Source: JAXGQE01 sp040766585
Lineage (GTDB): Bacteria; Bacillota; SLNR01
Direction of reading: 5' to 3'
Assembly: GCA_040766585.1 (NCBI GenBank)
Contig: JAXGQE010000001.1
Span: forward strand, 186,001 to 250,000
Length of the DNA: 64,000 nt
Below are positions 43,399 through 51,998 of this stretch, piece after piece; the stretch's first letter is position 1, and each line of letters starts with the position of its first letter. The position numbers and the translations under genes were made by a program. The notes under the pieces were generated by a model that saw only the letters and a program-made list of their open reading frames with translations, was not told the origin of the DNA and did not search any database.

Positions 43399-43485
43399 AG
43401 CTGCCCCTCCTTTGCTGTTCTAAATCGGTTTTGCAGGCCCATTTCTCTTCAGCATAAGGTTATTTACATTCCTCATGTGACGATC

Positions 43486-44373
43486 CTACAAATCCAGCGA
43501 TATCTTGTAAATATCATTCTTTTTCAGGCCGGTTTTAGCAGCAACTTTCTGGACCGCATCCTTCTTGGATAAACCTTGATCTATGCATTCTTTCAGCATT
43601 TGAACGATTCGGTCTTCTTCAGAATCGGATTCCTCCCAATCCTCAACGTCCCCACAGGGAGCCGTCCCTTCTATGACAATCGTGTACTCTCCTCGCGGCG
43701 GTTGAAACTTCATACGCTCCATGATTTCACTGATTGACCCTCGTTCAATGTCCTCAAATTTTTTCGTTAGTTCCCGGCACACTGCAACGCGTCGATCCCC
43801 TAGGTATTCTTTGACTTCAGATAACATCTTTTCAATCCGGTGGGGGGCTTCATAAAAGATTATGGTTCTGTTCTGCATCTTCAGTTCCTTGAGAACATCG
43901 ATTCTTTTCGCTTTTTTTCTGGGAAGAAATCCTTCAAAGACAAACCGTTCGGTCGGTAGACCTGAGACAAGCAGCGCAATCAAAAAAGCCGCCGCCCCGG
44001 GAAGGGCTTCTACGACAATACCCTCCCGAATGGCTTCCGCTGCCAGCTCAGCCCCAGGATCGGAGATTCCCGGGGTCCCAGCATCGGATGTTACGGCCAC
44101 AGTATCTCCTCGTTTAATGGATTCAATAATTTCTTTCCCTTTCTCCGCCTGGTTGTGCTGATGATAGGAAACAAGCCGATTTTTAATGTTGTATTTAGCC
44201 AGTATTTTTCTTGTTCTGCGGGTATCCTCGGCGGCAATATAGTCGACGTTTTCAAGAGCTTTCAATACGCGCAGCGTAATATCTTCCATGTTTCCAATCG
44301 GTGTGGCACAAAGATAAAGCTTTCCCCAGTCATTCTTTGATTTGACCTGATCGTTATCGAGTGTACCATTCAT
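43486..44373 (-). CDS. rsmI: 16S rRNA C1402 ribose 2'-O-methyltransferase
   Basis: The protein has 295 residues of the tetrapyrrole-methylase-like RsmI family: LYLCATPIGNMEDITLRVLK, YIAAEDTRRTRKILAKYNI, TVAVTSDAGTPGISDPGAEL, and FIFYEAPHRIEKMLSEVKE-like IIFYEAPHRIEKMLSEV. The C-terminal extension SKKDAVQKVAAKTGLKKNDI is typical of Gram-positive members. The start codon directly abuts the trmN6 stop (44373/44374), so the two genes are coupled. Confidence 0.94.
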   Translation of the reverse strand: MNGTLDNDQVKSKNDWGKLYLCATPIGNMEDITLRVLKALENVDYIAAEDTRRTRKILAKYNIKNRLVSYHQHNQAEKGKEIIESIKRGDTVAVTSDAGTPGISDPGAELAAEAIREGIVVEALPGAAAFLIALLVSGLPTERFVFEGFLPRKKAKRIDVLKELKMQNRTIIFYEAPHRIEKMLSEVKEYLGDRRVAVCRELTKKFEDIERGSISEIMERMKFQPPRGEYTIVIEGTAPCGDVEDWEESDSEEDRIVQMLKECIDQGLSKKDAVQKVAAKTGLKKNDIYKISLDL

Positions 44374-45126
44374 TTATCTCTCATCCTTTGCGGCATAGAT
44401 ATCCAGAAGGTCTTGGGTATAGGTACTGCTGTCTTCATAAACAAACAGCGGGTCCAAGACCGCAACATCCATTCTTCCGTCCTTGACAGCTTCGATTAAA
44501 ACCATATTGGCCGGTGTTCCCTTCTTGGGATGGACAAACCGGATCCGCTTCGGTTCCAAATGAACGGCTCTCATTTGACATACGATATCTGTCAGTCGCT
44601 GGGGGCGATGAACCATGGCAAATCGGCCTCTTGACTTCACGATTCGGCTGGCTGAAAGCAAAACATCCTGCAGGGTGCACAGAATCTCATGCTTGGCGAT
44701 AGCAATCTCCGGAGTAATGCTCTTTCGTTCAAAAGAACCACTCATATACGGGGGATTGGCTGTGACGACATCGAATCGGGATGAGCCATAGATTGAATGG
44801 GCATCCTTTAAATCTCCTTGCTGGATTTGGATTCGATCTTGCAGGTTGTTCAGGAGAACACTTCTTCTAGCCATATCCACCATGGGTTCCTGGATTTCAA
44901 GCCCTTCAATATTCGCCGCTTTCGTGCGATCGGCAAGAATCAATGGAATCGCTCCTGTTCCGGTTCCCAGATCGCAGACCACTGCATCTTTTTTTACCTG
45001 AACAAAATTCGCCAGCAAGACAGCATCCAGAGAGAAGCAAAAGCCCTGTGTATTCTGAATGACTCGGATTTTCTGGTCTATCAGATAGTCAACCCGTTCA
45101 TTTTCTTTCAAGAGCGTCATATCCAA
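44374..45126 (-). CDS. tRNA1(Val)-type adenine-37 N6-methyltransferase (TrmN6/YabB)
   Basis: The protein has about 250 residues. GAGGTGATTCCT stands eight bases before the TTG at 45126; the ATG two codons later is an alternative. SAM loop VVCDLGTGTGAIPLILADRT, EIQEPMVDMARRSVLLNNL, and the catalytic NPPY in FDVVTANPPYMSG. It belongs to the YfiC/TrmN6 family, which N6-methylates A37 in a tRNA; the Gram-positive substrate is less certain. It sits between ricT and rsmI as yabB does in Bacillus; yabA and yazA are not present. Confidence 0.88.
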   Translation of the reverse strand: MDMTLLKENERVDYLIDQKIRVIQNTQGFCFSLDAVLLANFVQVKKDAVVCDLGTGTGAIPLILADRTKAANIEGLEIQEPMVDMARRSVLLNNLQDRIQIQQGDLKDAHSIYGSSRFDVVTANPPYMSGSFERKSITPEIAIAKHEILCTLQDVLLSASRIVKSRGRFAMVHRPQRLTDIVCQMRAVHLEPKRIRFVHPKKGTPANMVLIEAVKDGRMDVAVLDPLFVYEDSSTYTQDLLDIYAAKDER

Positions 45127-45180
45127 AGGAATCACCTCAAAAAACAAGTCTCCGCAAGAACTCCGGAGACTGATAATTTT

Positions 45181-45996
45181 CTACTTCTCCTTGCTCTCAT
45201 CCACATCATCGACTTCTTCCAAAGGAAATTCCTTCTTCTGCCCATCGAGCAGTTTGACCAGGACCGTCTCTTTGTTCCCGTTCACTTTAATAATGATACC
45301 TTCACCATCTACGGTGAGTACCTTACTCCCCTGGGAGGGTAAATTGGGATTCTTTTTCCCGTAACTATTGGATTCATATTTCAGGCAGCACATCAACCGG
45401 CCGCAGAGACCGGATATCTTGGTGGGATTCAATGACAGATTCTGCTCTTTGGCCATCCGGATCGAAACCGGCTGGAATTCACCCAAAAATGAGCTGCAGC
45501 ATAGTATCCGGCCGCATGATCCGATTCCGCCCAGCATCTTTGCTTCATCCCGAACTCCGATTTGCCGAAGTTCGATTCGTGTACGAAAAACGGAAGCAAG
45601 GTCTTTTACAAGTTCCCGAAAATCAATACGACCATCTGCTGTGAAATAGAAAATGATTTTGCTGCCGTCAAATGTATACTCCACACTGACCAATTTCATG
45701 TCCAGTTTGTGTTCCTCAATCTTCTTCTGGCAAATCTGGAATGCTTCCTCTTCTTTTGCCAGATTGCTTTTCACCTGTTCCAGATCTTTGGCCGTGGCTT
45801 TGCGAATGACTTTCTTCAATGGCTGGACGATCTCATTGTCCGATACTTCTTTTTCCCCTACAACCACATGCCCGAACTCGATCCCTCTGGCTGTTTCCAC
45901 AATCACAGGATCATCGACGGATAACACTTTATTCTCAGGGTCAAAATAGTATATTTTCCCTGCTTCTTTAAACCGAACTCCCACTACTTTAACCAT
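45181..45996 (-). CDS. ricT: Y-complex Fe-S protein RicT (YaaT, PSP1 domain)
   Basis: The protein has 271 residues from the ATG at 45996 (GAAGGAGGAGTCCG upstream). PSP1 domain: KVVGVRFKEAGKIYYFDPEN, GIEFGHVVVGEKEV. The cysteine-rich region GSCGRILCCSSFLGE and SGLCGRLMCCLKYE holds conserved Cys residues that ligate Fe-S in the RicA-RicF-RicT (Y) complex. That complex assists RNase Y in mRNA maturation and phosphorelay control in Bacillus. It overlaps the holB stop by 8 bases, the conserved holB-yaaT pairing. Confidence 0.92.
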   Translation of the reverse strand: MVKVVGVRFKEAGKIYYFDPENKVLSVDDPVIVETARGIEFGHVVVGEKEVSDNEIVQPLKKVIRKATAKDLEQVKSNLAKEEEAFQICQKKIEEHKLDMKLVSVEYTFDGSKIIFYFTADGRIDFRELVKDLASVFRTRIELRQIGVRDEAKMLGGIGSCGRILCCSSFLGEFQPVSIRMAKEQNLSLNPTKISGLCGRLMCCLKYESNSYGKKNPNLPSQGSKVLTVDGEGIIIKVNGNKETVLVKLLDGQKKEFPLEEVDDVDESKEK

Positions 45997-46978
45997 CGGA
46001 CTCCTCCTTCTTGAAAATTTTATCCATTTCACCAAACAAATAGTTTACTACCAGGCCGCTGTTAATGTTTCGTTCCAGCATACGGATAGCCTCGCCCGCC
46101 TTCTCCAAAAAGTTAATCATACCGTACAGATCAGCATAGCGTATCCCGGCATAAAAGTCTACTCGATCGCGGTGATACAGCAACTCCTGATCCCCCGTCA
46201 TACGCCAGATATACAGATCTCGAATCACCGTACTCCACAGACGGATCTTATCTTCCAGCATACGGTCTCTCTCGTATCCTCGAATCAATGCGATGATGCT
46301 TTTTTTTGATCCGGTCCTCAGCTGACTGATGGTATCATACACTTCATTTCTTGACTCCAGAAGTTCTGGATTCTCCGCTATTTCAATCCCTTTTGCCGGC
46401 AGTCCCTCTGCTAAGCCTGCGATCAAATGGGCCGATACCGGATCCATAGAAAAGCGCGATTCCAATGATTCCATCATAGCTTGAGCCGATATTGGCCGAA
46501 ACGGGATTATCTGGCATCGTGAACGAATGGTGCTTAGTATCAGTTCCGGAAAAGCCGTGATTAAAATTATGACGGCATAGGAAGCCGGTTCCTCCAGGAT
46601 TTTTAATATGCTGTTTGCCGCAGCCTGGGACATCTTCTCGGCATCCTGAATGATCATGACCTTCCGTTTCCCTTTATAAGGGCCCATTTGAAGATCTTTG
46701 ATCATATCCCTCATTTGCTCGATCCGAATGGATGCACCATCGGGTGCGATGATCTGGATATCGGGATCTCTTGCCGCTTTTACGCGTTGGATTTCCATTT
46801 CCATCTGAGCATCATCCGGTGCTGGGGACTGATTCAACCTAATGGCGAAATAGCATGCAGCATCCAATTTTCCCGTTCCATCGGGCCCTTCAAACAAATA
46901 GGCATGTGAAGGGGTCCCTTTGTCTGCATTTTGATCAATCAATCGCCGTGCGATTACTTGTCCGGCTAGAATAGTCAT
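45989..46978 (-). CDS. holB: DNA polymerase III delta-prime subunit
   Basis: The protein has 329 residues. The degenerate P-loop AYLFEGPDGTGKLDAACYFA, KVMIIQDAEKMSQAAANSIL (RFC-like box), LEEPASYAVIILITAFPELI, and STIRSRCQIIPFRP (SRC box) mark a clamp-loader ATPase. It works with DnaX, encoded further right in the window. The start is 16 bases after the darA stop, and the gene overlaps ricT. Confidence 0.92.
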   Translation of the reverse strand: MTILAGQVIARRLIDQNADKGTPSHAYLFEGPDGTGKLDAACYFAIRLNQSPAPDDAQMEMEIQRVKAARDPDIQIIAPDGASIRIEQMRDMIKDLQMGPYKGKRKVMIIQDAEKMSQAAANSILKILEEPASYAVIILITAFPELILSTIRSRCQIIPFRPISAQAMMESLESRFSMDPVSAHLIAGLAEGLPAKGIEIAENPELLESRNEVYDTISQLRTGSKKSIIALIRGYERDRMLEDKIRLWSTVIRDLYIWRMTGDQELLYHRDRVDFYAGIRYADLYGMINFLEKAGEAIRMLERNINSGLVVNYLFGEMDKIFKKEESDG

Positions 46979-46994
46979 TCTTCATCTCCTGCCA

Positions 46995-47324
46995 TCATAT
47001 CTTTTCAAACTGCTGGACGTCTACAACAAAAATGGTTGCTCCTCCGATTGTCACTTCCGTAGGGATAGGGATGTAGGAATCCCCACCCATCCCAACAGGG
47101 ATCACCGGTGTAGTAATCTGCTTCCTGGAGCGGCATACTCTTTTCACAATATCCATAACATCCTCAATTTTTTCCTGGTCAATTCCAATCAGCAAAGTAG
47201 TGTTTCCTCCTCCGAGAAAGCCGCCTGTGCTGGACAGTTTGGTTGATCGGATATTGCTTTTGGTGAGCTCCATGATCAAATTGGCTGCATCCTTATCCTG
47301 AACAATAGCAATGATTAGTTTCAT
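46995..47324 (-). CDS. darA: Cyclic-di-AMP receptor DarA/PstA (YaaQ)
   Basis: The protein has 109 residues of the PII-like family: MKLIIAIVQDKDAANLIMEL, STGGFLGGGNTTLLIGIDQE, VKRVCRSRKQITTPVIPVG, IPIPTEVTIGGATIFVVDVQ. The GGFL-GGG-NTT loop binds cyclic di-AMP in Bacillus and Listeria homologues. It overlaps tmk by 4 bases, an arrangement conserved in Firmicutes. Confidence 0.94.
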   Translation of the reverse strand: MKLIIAIVQDKDAANLIMELTKSNIRSTKLSSTGGFLGGGNTTLLIGIDQEKIEDVMDIVKRVCRSRKQITTPVIPVGMGGDSYIPIPTEVTIGGATIFVVDVQQFEKI

Positions 47325-47989
47325 AGCAATTCTCCTTCCCGGTTATGGCGAAGCAAAAAGCGATCAATGACGGACTTGGTCTTTTCAAACACATTCTCCA
47401 CACTCCCGCTTGCGTCCACTAGCATGATTCGTTCCGGTTCTTCCTGAGCCATTTTTAAGAATCCTGCCCGTACTCGTTGATGGAACAACTCGTCCTTGCT
47501 TTCCATTCTGTCGATTCCCAGGGAAACCGCGGCTGATTCGCTTCTTTCTGCGACACGATCCAACCCCTTGGTGGGATCCAAATCATACACAATGGTTAAA
47601 TCTGGTTTCAAATTACCGACTGTCATGTCGTTCAGTTTCTGTAAAAAGTCCAATTTCACCCCGGCACCGTATCCCTGGTACGCAAATGTTGAGTCAATAA
47701 ACCGGCTGCATAAAACGATTTTTCCCTCTGAAATGGCCGGAGCGATCACCTCATGGATATGCTGCATCCGGGCTGCGACGTACAGAAGAACTTCCGTCAT
47801 GTCCGTCATTTTCCGATTGTCGGGATTCAGAATCACTTCTCGGATCTGGTTGCCGATGGCTGTGCCGCCGGGCTCCTGGGTAATCACTACATCGTAGTTC
47901 TTTCCATGCAGGTATTCGCCCAGCAGAGCCACTTGCGTGCTCTTCCCGGACCCGTCGACCCCTTCGACTGAAATAAACTTGCCTTTCAC
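47321..47989 (-). CDS. tmk: Thymidylate kinase
   Basis: The protein has 222 residues, GTG start behind CGGAGGAG. P-loop KFISVEGVDGSGKSTQVALL, ITQEPGGTAIGNQIREVIL, DR-like LCSRFIDSTFAYQGYGAG, and LIVYDLDPTKGLDR. It makes dTDP. Here the DR(Y/F) motif reads SRF, as in some family members. It is upstream of darA and holB in one operon. Confidence 0.95.
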   Translation of the reverse strand: MKGKFISVEGVDGSGKSTQVALLGEYLHGKNYDVVITQEPGGTAIGNQIREVILNPDNRKMTDMTEVLLYVAARMQHIHEVIAPAISEGKIVLCSRFIDSTFAYQGYGAGVKLDFLQKLNDMTVGNLKPDLTIVYDLDPTKGLDRVAERSESAAVSLGIDRMESKDELFHQRVRAGFLKMAQEEPERIMLVDASGSVENVFEKTKSVIDRFLLRHNREGELL

Positions 47990-48009
47990 TGCGCTCCTCC
48001 GTTCTGATG

Positions 48010-49563
48010 CTATGAATCCTGCATCCCAAGAATGACTACCCGACGATTGGGTTCTTTGCCGATACTTCGTGTACTCATGCCCCTTCGCTCAGCCAGCATG
48101 TGCTGCAGTCGTCTAACCGAAGAATTTTGAGGGCTGAGTTCCACCGAGGAGAATGTTTCTCGAACTGTACGGATGGCATCCTCCACTTCCTGCATCGGAT
48201 CGCTTGGCTCTTTGTGTTTGTTTTTTCCTTTTCGGAACAAAGTATCCAGGAAACGTTCTATACTGGCTGCAGAATTACCTTTTATCACATAGATGGGTAT
48301 ACCCTTCTCTTCGGCTTCTTTCAGTTTGGCGGATCCTTTTCTTTGCTGTGCCTTTATGGTGAGAAGGATATCCGCTTCATCCAGCCTTTTCACAATCACA
48401 ATGGGAGCCTGAGAAGTTTGAATGGCGTGTTCCAGCCTGTCCCGACTGATTGCATAGGGAAAGACCCTCAGATTTTTGCCGATATGATCCTCCGCCGTGA
48501 TGTACTCATCATAGGAAGATATATCTTCTTTTTCTATTTGAATCTCCTGTGGAGATTTGGCCGGTGTCACCACCGTGGCGCCTCTCTCATCCCTTTTCCT
48601 GTATTCAGGCTGCGGTTCGTACCCGCGCAGAATCAGATCCACCGTCTCAGCCAACTCTCGATGGATGGCCAGTTGGTCTTTGTCCCGTATTTCAATGAGA
48701 ATGTCAAAGGTCGGCGGGCCCTTTCTTTCAAGCACTGTTTTCTGGGTTCTTCGACGCCTCGCCTGTTCATCACCCAGGGTAACCGCCTGGATCCCTCCCA
48801 CCAGATCCGCCAATGTAGGATTCTTCAGCAAATTGTACAAGCCGTTCCCATGAGCGGTACCGATCAGCTGCACCCCTCTTTCAGCGATGGTTCTGGCAGC
48901 CACGGCCTCTGCTTCTGTACCGATTTCATCCACAATGATGGCTTCCGGCATATGATTCTCAACCGCTTCAATCATCACTGCATGCTGCTGCTCCGGTTCA
49001 CCGACCTGCATTCTGCGTGCTCTCCCGATACCGGGATGGGGGATATCCCCGTCTCCTGCAATCTCGTTGGAAGTATCCACGATAATAACTCTTTTCATGA
49101 ATTCATCCGCCAACACTCGAGCCATTTCTCTGAGCAGCGTGGTTTTCCCCACTCCGGGTCGTCCAAGCAGCAGAATATTTTTTCCGCTTTCCACCAAATC
49201 TCGTATAATGTCGATGGTGCCAAAAACGGCTCTCCCGATCCGGCAGGTCAGGCCGATAATCTCGCCTCTACGATTTCGAATAGCGGAAATACGGTGCAGT
49301 GTCCTTTCCAGGCCTGCCCGGTTATCCTGGGTGAAGCTGCTCAGCCGATTCACAACATATTGAATATCTTCTTTGGAGATGGATTTTTCAGCAAAAATCT
49401 CCAACTGTTGAGCAAATCGAGCCTCCGGCGGACGGCCGAGATCCAAGACCACTTCGATCAGATCTTCTTTGTTTGGATGATTTTTCAATCTTTCCCTGAC
49501 TCTGACTGGCAGTATTTCCAACAACTGATCCAGGTCATCGGTAATGCGAACCTGAGCATTCAA
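48010..49563 (-). CDS. Ycf45/SpoIIIAA-like AAA ATPase with R3H domain
   Basis: The protein has 517 residues, TTG start behind GGAGGTG. Walker A ILLLGRPGVGKTTLLREMAR, Walker B region EAIIVDEIGTEAEAVAARTI, AERGVQLIGTAHGNGLYNLL, then GDEQARRRRTQKTVLERKGP. A linker and a TOPRIM/PIN-like segment (LEEAEEKGIPIYVIKGNS-type KEAEEKGIPIYVIKGNS) follow, and a C-terminal R3H nucleic-acid-binding domain (SSVRRLQHMLAERRGM). It is related to chloroplast Ycf45 and partly to the SpoIIIAA ATPase. The cellular role is unknown. It lies between tmk and the PLP-fold gene and is probably co-transcribed. Confidence 0.82.
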   Translation of the reverse strand: MNAQVRITDDLDQLLEILPVRVRERLKNHPNKEDLIEVVLDLGRPPEARFAQQLEIFAEKSISKEDIQYVVNRLSSFTQDNRAGLERTLHRISAIRNRRGEIIGLTCRIGRAVFGTIDIIRDLVESGKNILLLGRPGVGKTTLLREMARVLADEFMKRVIIVDTSNEIAGDGDIPHPGIGRARRMQVGEPEQQHAVMIEAVENHMPEAIIVDEIGTEAEAVAARTIAERGVQLIGTAHGNGLYNLLKNPTLADLVGGIQAVTLGDEQARRRRTQKTVLERKGPPTFDILIEIRDKDQLAIHRELAETVDLILRGYEPQPEYRKRDERGATVVTPAKSPQEIQIEKEDISSYDEYITAEDHIGKNLRVFPYAISRDRLEHAIQTSQAPIVIVKRLDEADILLTIKAQQRKGSAKLKEAEEKGIPIYVIKGNSAASIERFLDTLFRKGKNKHKEPSDPMQEVEDAIRTVRETFSSVELSPQNSSVRRLQHMLAERRGMSTRSIGKEPNRRVVILGMQDS

Positions 49564-49566
49564 GCT

Positions 49567-50949
49567 TTACACCTCCGCAAGTACTCTGATTTTGGTATCC
49601 GGATGTTGGCTATGGGAATACAGGCTATTCAACCATTCCGGGGACAATCGCTCTCCCGGGAATAGATACTCGCCCGCAGTGTTTTCAAGTTTATATACCT
49701 GCGCCAGCCTCATTCCTGCGGCCTTTGCTGCCGGTACCTGGAAAACGGTCTCTGCCTCCAAATCCTTTGGGTTCATACTGTGCACTCCCAGCACGGCTTT
49801 GGATGCGCTCTCTTTTTGAGGGATGATCTGCAGGGATAGAAGTTCGTTGAGAATGTCGTCTGGATGGACCCGGGACCGTTTCAGTTCCGGACAATATATG
49901 ACGTAGCTGCCGCTGTATCGAAGATGCGGTGACGGGTCTGCCGGGGAAATCACTTGCCCGGGGAAACAGATGGTGGCAATGATTGGATCCACCCCCAGAG
50001 AATTTTGAATTTCATCGATGAATTTACCGGTTCTTTCCCCTGCGTTTTTGTATCGAAATTCAATGTATTTTCTGATTTGAATGGCATCCATCACTTTGGC
50101 GGGGCCGCACTGCCACAATTCATATCGAAAATCATCCAAGGCACTCATGATCACATAAGACGGGCTTGTGCTTTGAATAATCTGCAGTGCTTCCTGAATG
50201 CGTTCAGAAGAGACCGAGGAAGTCCCGCGATGCAGAAATCCTCCCTGTGCAGGGAATCCATCGAAATGGAAATCGGTTTGAATGCTGATATCTGCCAAGA
50301 TTTTTTTATCGCTGCGGTTGGATCCATGAAAAATCTTCGTTAATGGAGCCACGGAATCGTCGGTAATCAGGATCAGATTGTTTTCTTCGCAAAACTTCTT
50401 TACTGCCTGAATGTCGCAATCCAGCCCTGTTTCTGTGGTCGCCTGTAAAAACACCGCTTTACCGGCAGGATACTGGTCAAGCGCAGCCTGCAGGTCAGCG
50501 CAGGATGTGCTGGAGAAAATGGATTTCCTGTATATGGATTCTCCGGGCAGAAAAACGGGAATGAACCCTCCCAGCTTAGACGCCCGCCAGACATCCGGCC
50601 CCAGCCGTCGATCCGCAAAAAACGCATCCCCTGGAGACAAAACTGCAGCCAATGCAGCATACACGGCTGCTATTCTTCCAGCCACAATCAACCAGCTCTC
50701 CTGAGCCCCCAGTAAATCGGCTACTCTTTCCTGGGCTTCTCGGATACATCCTTCAGGTTGATGAAGATTGTCCAATCCGTTGACTTCCGTCAGATCTTTC
50801 ATCAGCAGCTGCTTCGAATATATGGACAGAAGCTGGGAATCCATGCCCCGCCCCTGTTTGTGGCCTGGAGTATGAAACGGGATGACCTTTTGATCAACAT
50901 ACTGGTCCAATGCTTTGGATATGGGTTTCAGGTAATGATTTTTAGCCAA
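49567..50949 (-). CDS. Orn/Lys/Arg decarboxylase-family PLP-fold protein lacking the catalytic lysine
   Basis: The protein has 460 residues from the TTG at 50949 (AGAGGTGATCCAA upstream). It aligns with the YaaO/SpeA fold-type I family: YVDQKVIPFHTPGHKQGRG, LMKDLTEVNGLDNLHQPEGC, IREAQERVADLLGAQESWL, and a C-terminal domain with RVHPDDILNELLSLQIIP. The motifs that hold PLP are changed. The usual STHKT, with the Schiff-base Lys, reads TDFHFDG with His near residue 228. DEAHG reads DDSVAPL (197-203). The phosphate loop GST(A/S)G reads VAGRIAA. The frame is full length and free of stops. It is therefore probably a stable non-enzymatic paralogue, or a protein with a new function. In related Clostridia and Bacilli an intact decarboxylase-like gene stands at this place upstream of tmk. 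Confidence 0.83.
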   Translation of the reverse strand: MAKNHYLKPISKALDQYVDQKVIPFHTPGHKQGRGMDSQLLSIYSKQLLMKDLTEVNGLDNLHQPEGCIREAQERVADLLGAQESWLIVAGRIAAVYAALAAVLSPGDAFFADRRLGPDVWRASKLGGFIPVFLPGESIYRKSIFSSTSCADLQAALDQYPAGKAVFLQATTETGLDCDIQAVKKFCEENNLILITDDSVAPLTKIFHGSNRSDKKILADISIQTDFHFDGFPAQGGFLHRGTSSVSSERIQEALQIIQSTSPSYVIMSALDDFRYELWQCGPAKVMDAIQIRKYIEFRYKNAGERTGKFIDEIQNSLGVDPIIATICFPGQVISPADPSPHLRYSGSYVIYCPELKRSRVHPDDILNELLSLQIIPQKESASKAVLGVHSMNPKDLEAETVFQVPAAKAAGMRLAQVYKLENTAGEYLFPGERLSPEWLNSLYSHSQHPDTKIRVLAEV

Positions 50950-51014
50950 TTGGATCACCTCTGTATGGAACGAATTCGGCAATTTCAGGTGTTTTTCCTT
51001 TTCTCAAACAAAAT

Positions 51015-51049
51015 AAGAAAGGATCGAGGTTCCCCTTCGATCCTTTCTT
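51015..51049 (-). terminator. Terminator of the por operon
   Basis: AAGAAAGGATCGA (51015-51027) and TCGATCCTTTCTT (51037-51049) are perfect arms. On the minus strand the stem is followed by ATTTTGTTTGAG. Confidence 0.82.
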
Positions 51050-51060
51050 TCTTGCCTCCG

Positions 51061-51987
51061 TTATTCTCCGCAGCGTTTCAGGAGAATTTCCCAGTCTTTA
51101 TCGACTTTTGCCTGCAGTTCATCGATAATGTGCTCATTTTCCGGTCGGAACAGATGCTTGAATCTCCCCTGAATCTTCAGCCAGTCGCGAATGGGTCGTT
51201 TCTCTTTGGGCTTGTAGGTCAGTTTCCATTCCCCGTCAACTACTTCAAAGAGAGGCCAGTAGCAAGTTTCAACCGCGATACGGGCCAGTTCAATTCCTTC
51301 ATCCGATTCATATCTCCATCCCCGCGGGCAGGGTGCCATGACATTGAGGAATGCCGGTCCGTTCACTTCAAATCCCTTTTTGGCTTTTTTGTTCAGATCC
51401 TGCCAGTGGCTTGGCGATGCCTGGGCCACATACGGAATATTGTGAGCCGCCACAATGGCTGTCAGATCCTTTCGATTCTGCTGCTTCCCGGGAATTGCTT
51501 TCCCGGCCGGGCTGGTGGTTGTATCGGCTCCCAGAGGGGTAGCGCTGGAGCGCTGAATCCCGGTGTTCATGTAGGCTTCGTTATCATAGCAGACATACAT
51601 GAAATCGTGACCGCGTTCCAGGGCTCCGGACAAAGATTGGAAACCAATATCAAAGGTTCCTCCATCCCCGCCGAAAGCAACAAATTTAATCTTTTTGTCG
51701 GCTGGGATCTTGCCCTGTTTTTTCATCGCACGGTAAGCTGTTTCTACTCCGCTGATGGTTGCAGAAACATTCTCAAATGCGTTATGAATATAGGGGACTT
51801 TCCAGGCCGTATATGGAAAGACGGTTGTTGATACTTCCAGGCATCCGGTGGCACATCCCACAATTACGGGATTTTCTGCAGCAGCCAGGACCTGCCGGAC
51901 AACAACCGGAGCAACACAGCCGGCGCACATTCTATGACCGTTGCTCAGCAGTTCTTCTTTCGCGGAAAGTTCTTTTAAAGTTGCCAT
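51061..51987 (-). CDS. porB: 2-oxoacid (pyruvate):ferredoxin oxidoreductase, beta subunit
   Basis: The protein has 308 residues. It is the thiamine-pyrophosphate subunit: GHRMCAGCVAPVVVRQVLAA, CATGCLEVSTTVFPYTAWKV, FVAFGGDGGTFDIGFQSLSG (GDGG), VCYDNEAYMNTGIQRSSATP (NxxY/N), and CPRGWRYESDEGIELARI. Cysteines in the N-terminal region can bind one [4Fe-4S] cluster. It is the last gene of porC-porD-porA-porB, 11 bases after porA. The arrangement is that of the four-subunit enzyme of archaea, Thermotoga and some anaerobic Firmicutes. Pyruvate is the likeliest substrate; ketoisovalerate cannot be excluded. Confidence 0.9.
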   Translation of the reverse strand: MATLKELSAKEELLSNGHRMCAGCVAPVVVRQVLAAAENPVIVGCATGCLEVSTTVFPYTAWKVPYIHNAFENVSATISGVETAYRAMKKQGKIPADKKIKFVAFGGDGGTFDIGFQSLSGALERGHDFMYVCYDNEAYMNTGIQRSSATPLGADTTTSPAGKAIPGKQQNRKDLTAIVAAHNIPYVAQASPSHWQDLNKKAKKGFEVNGPAFLNVMAPCPRGWRYESDEGIELARIAVETCYWPLFEVVDGEWKLTYKPKEKRPIRDWLKIQGRFKHLFRPENEHIIDELQAKVDKDWEILLKRCGE

Positions 51988-51998
51988 GTGTACACCTC

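Noticed and set aside
48100..49665. Plus-strand open frame of over 500 codons opposite the Ycf45-like gene
   Set aside because: The minus strand shows Walker motifs and an R3H domain; the plus-strand product is His/Phe/Ser-rich with no domain, a codon-bias shadow.
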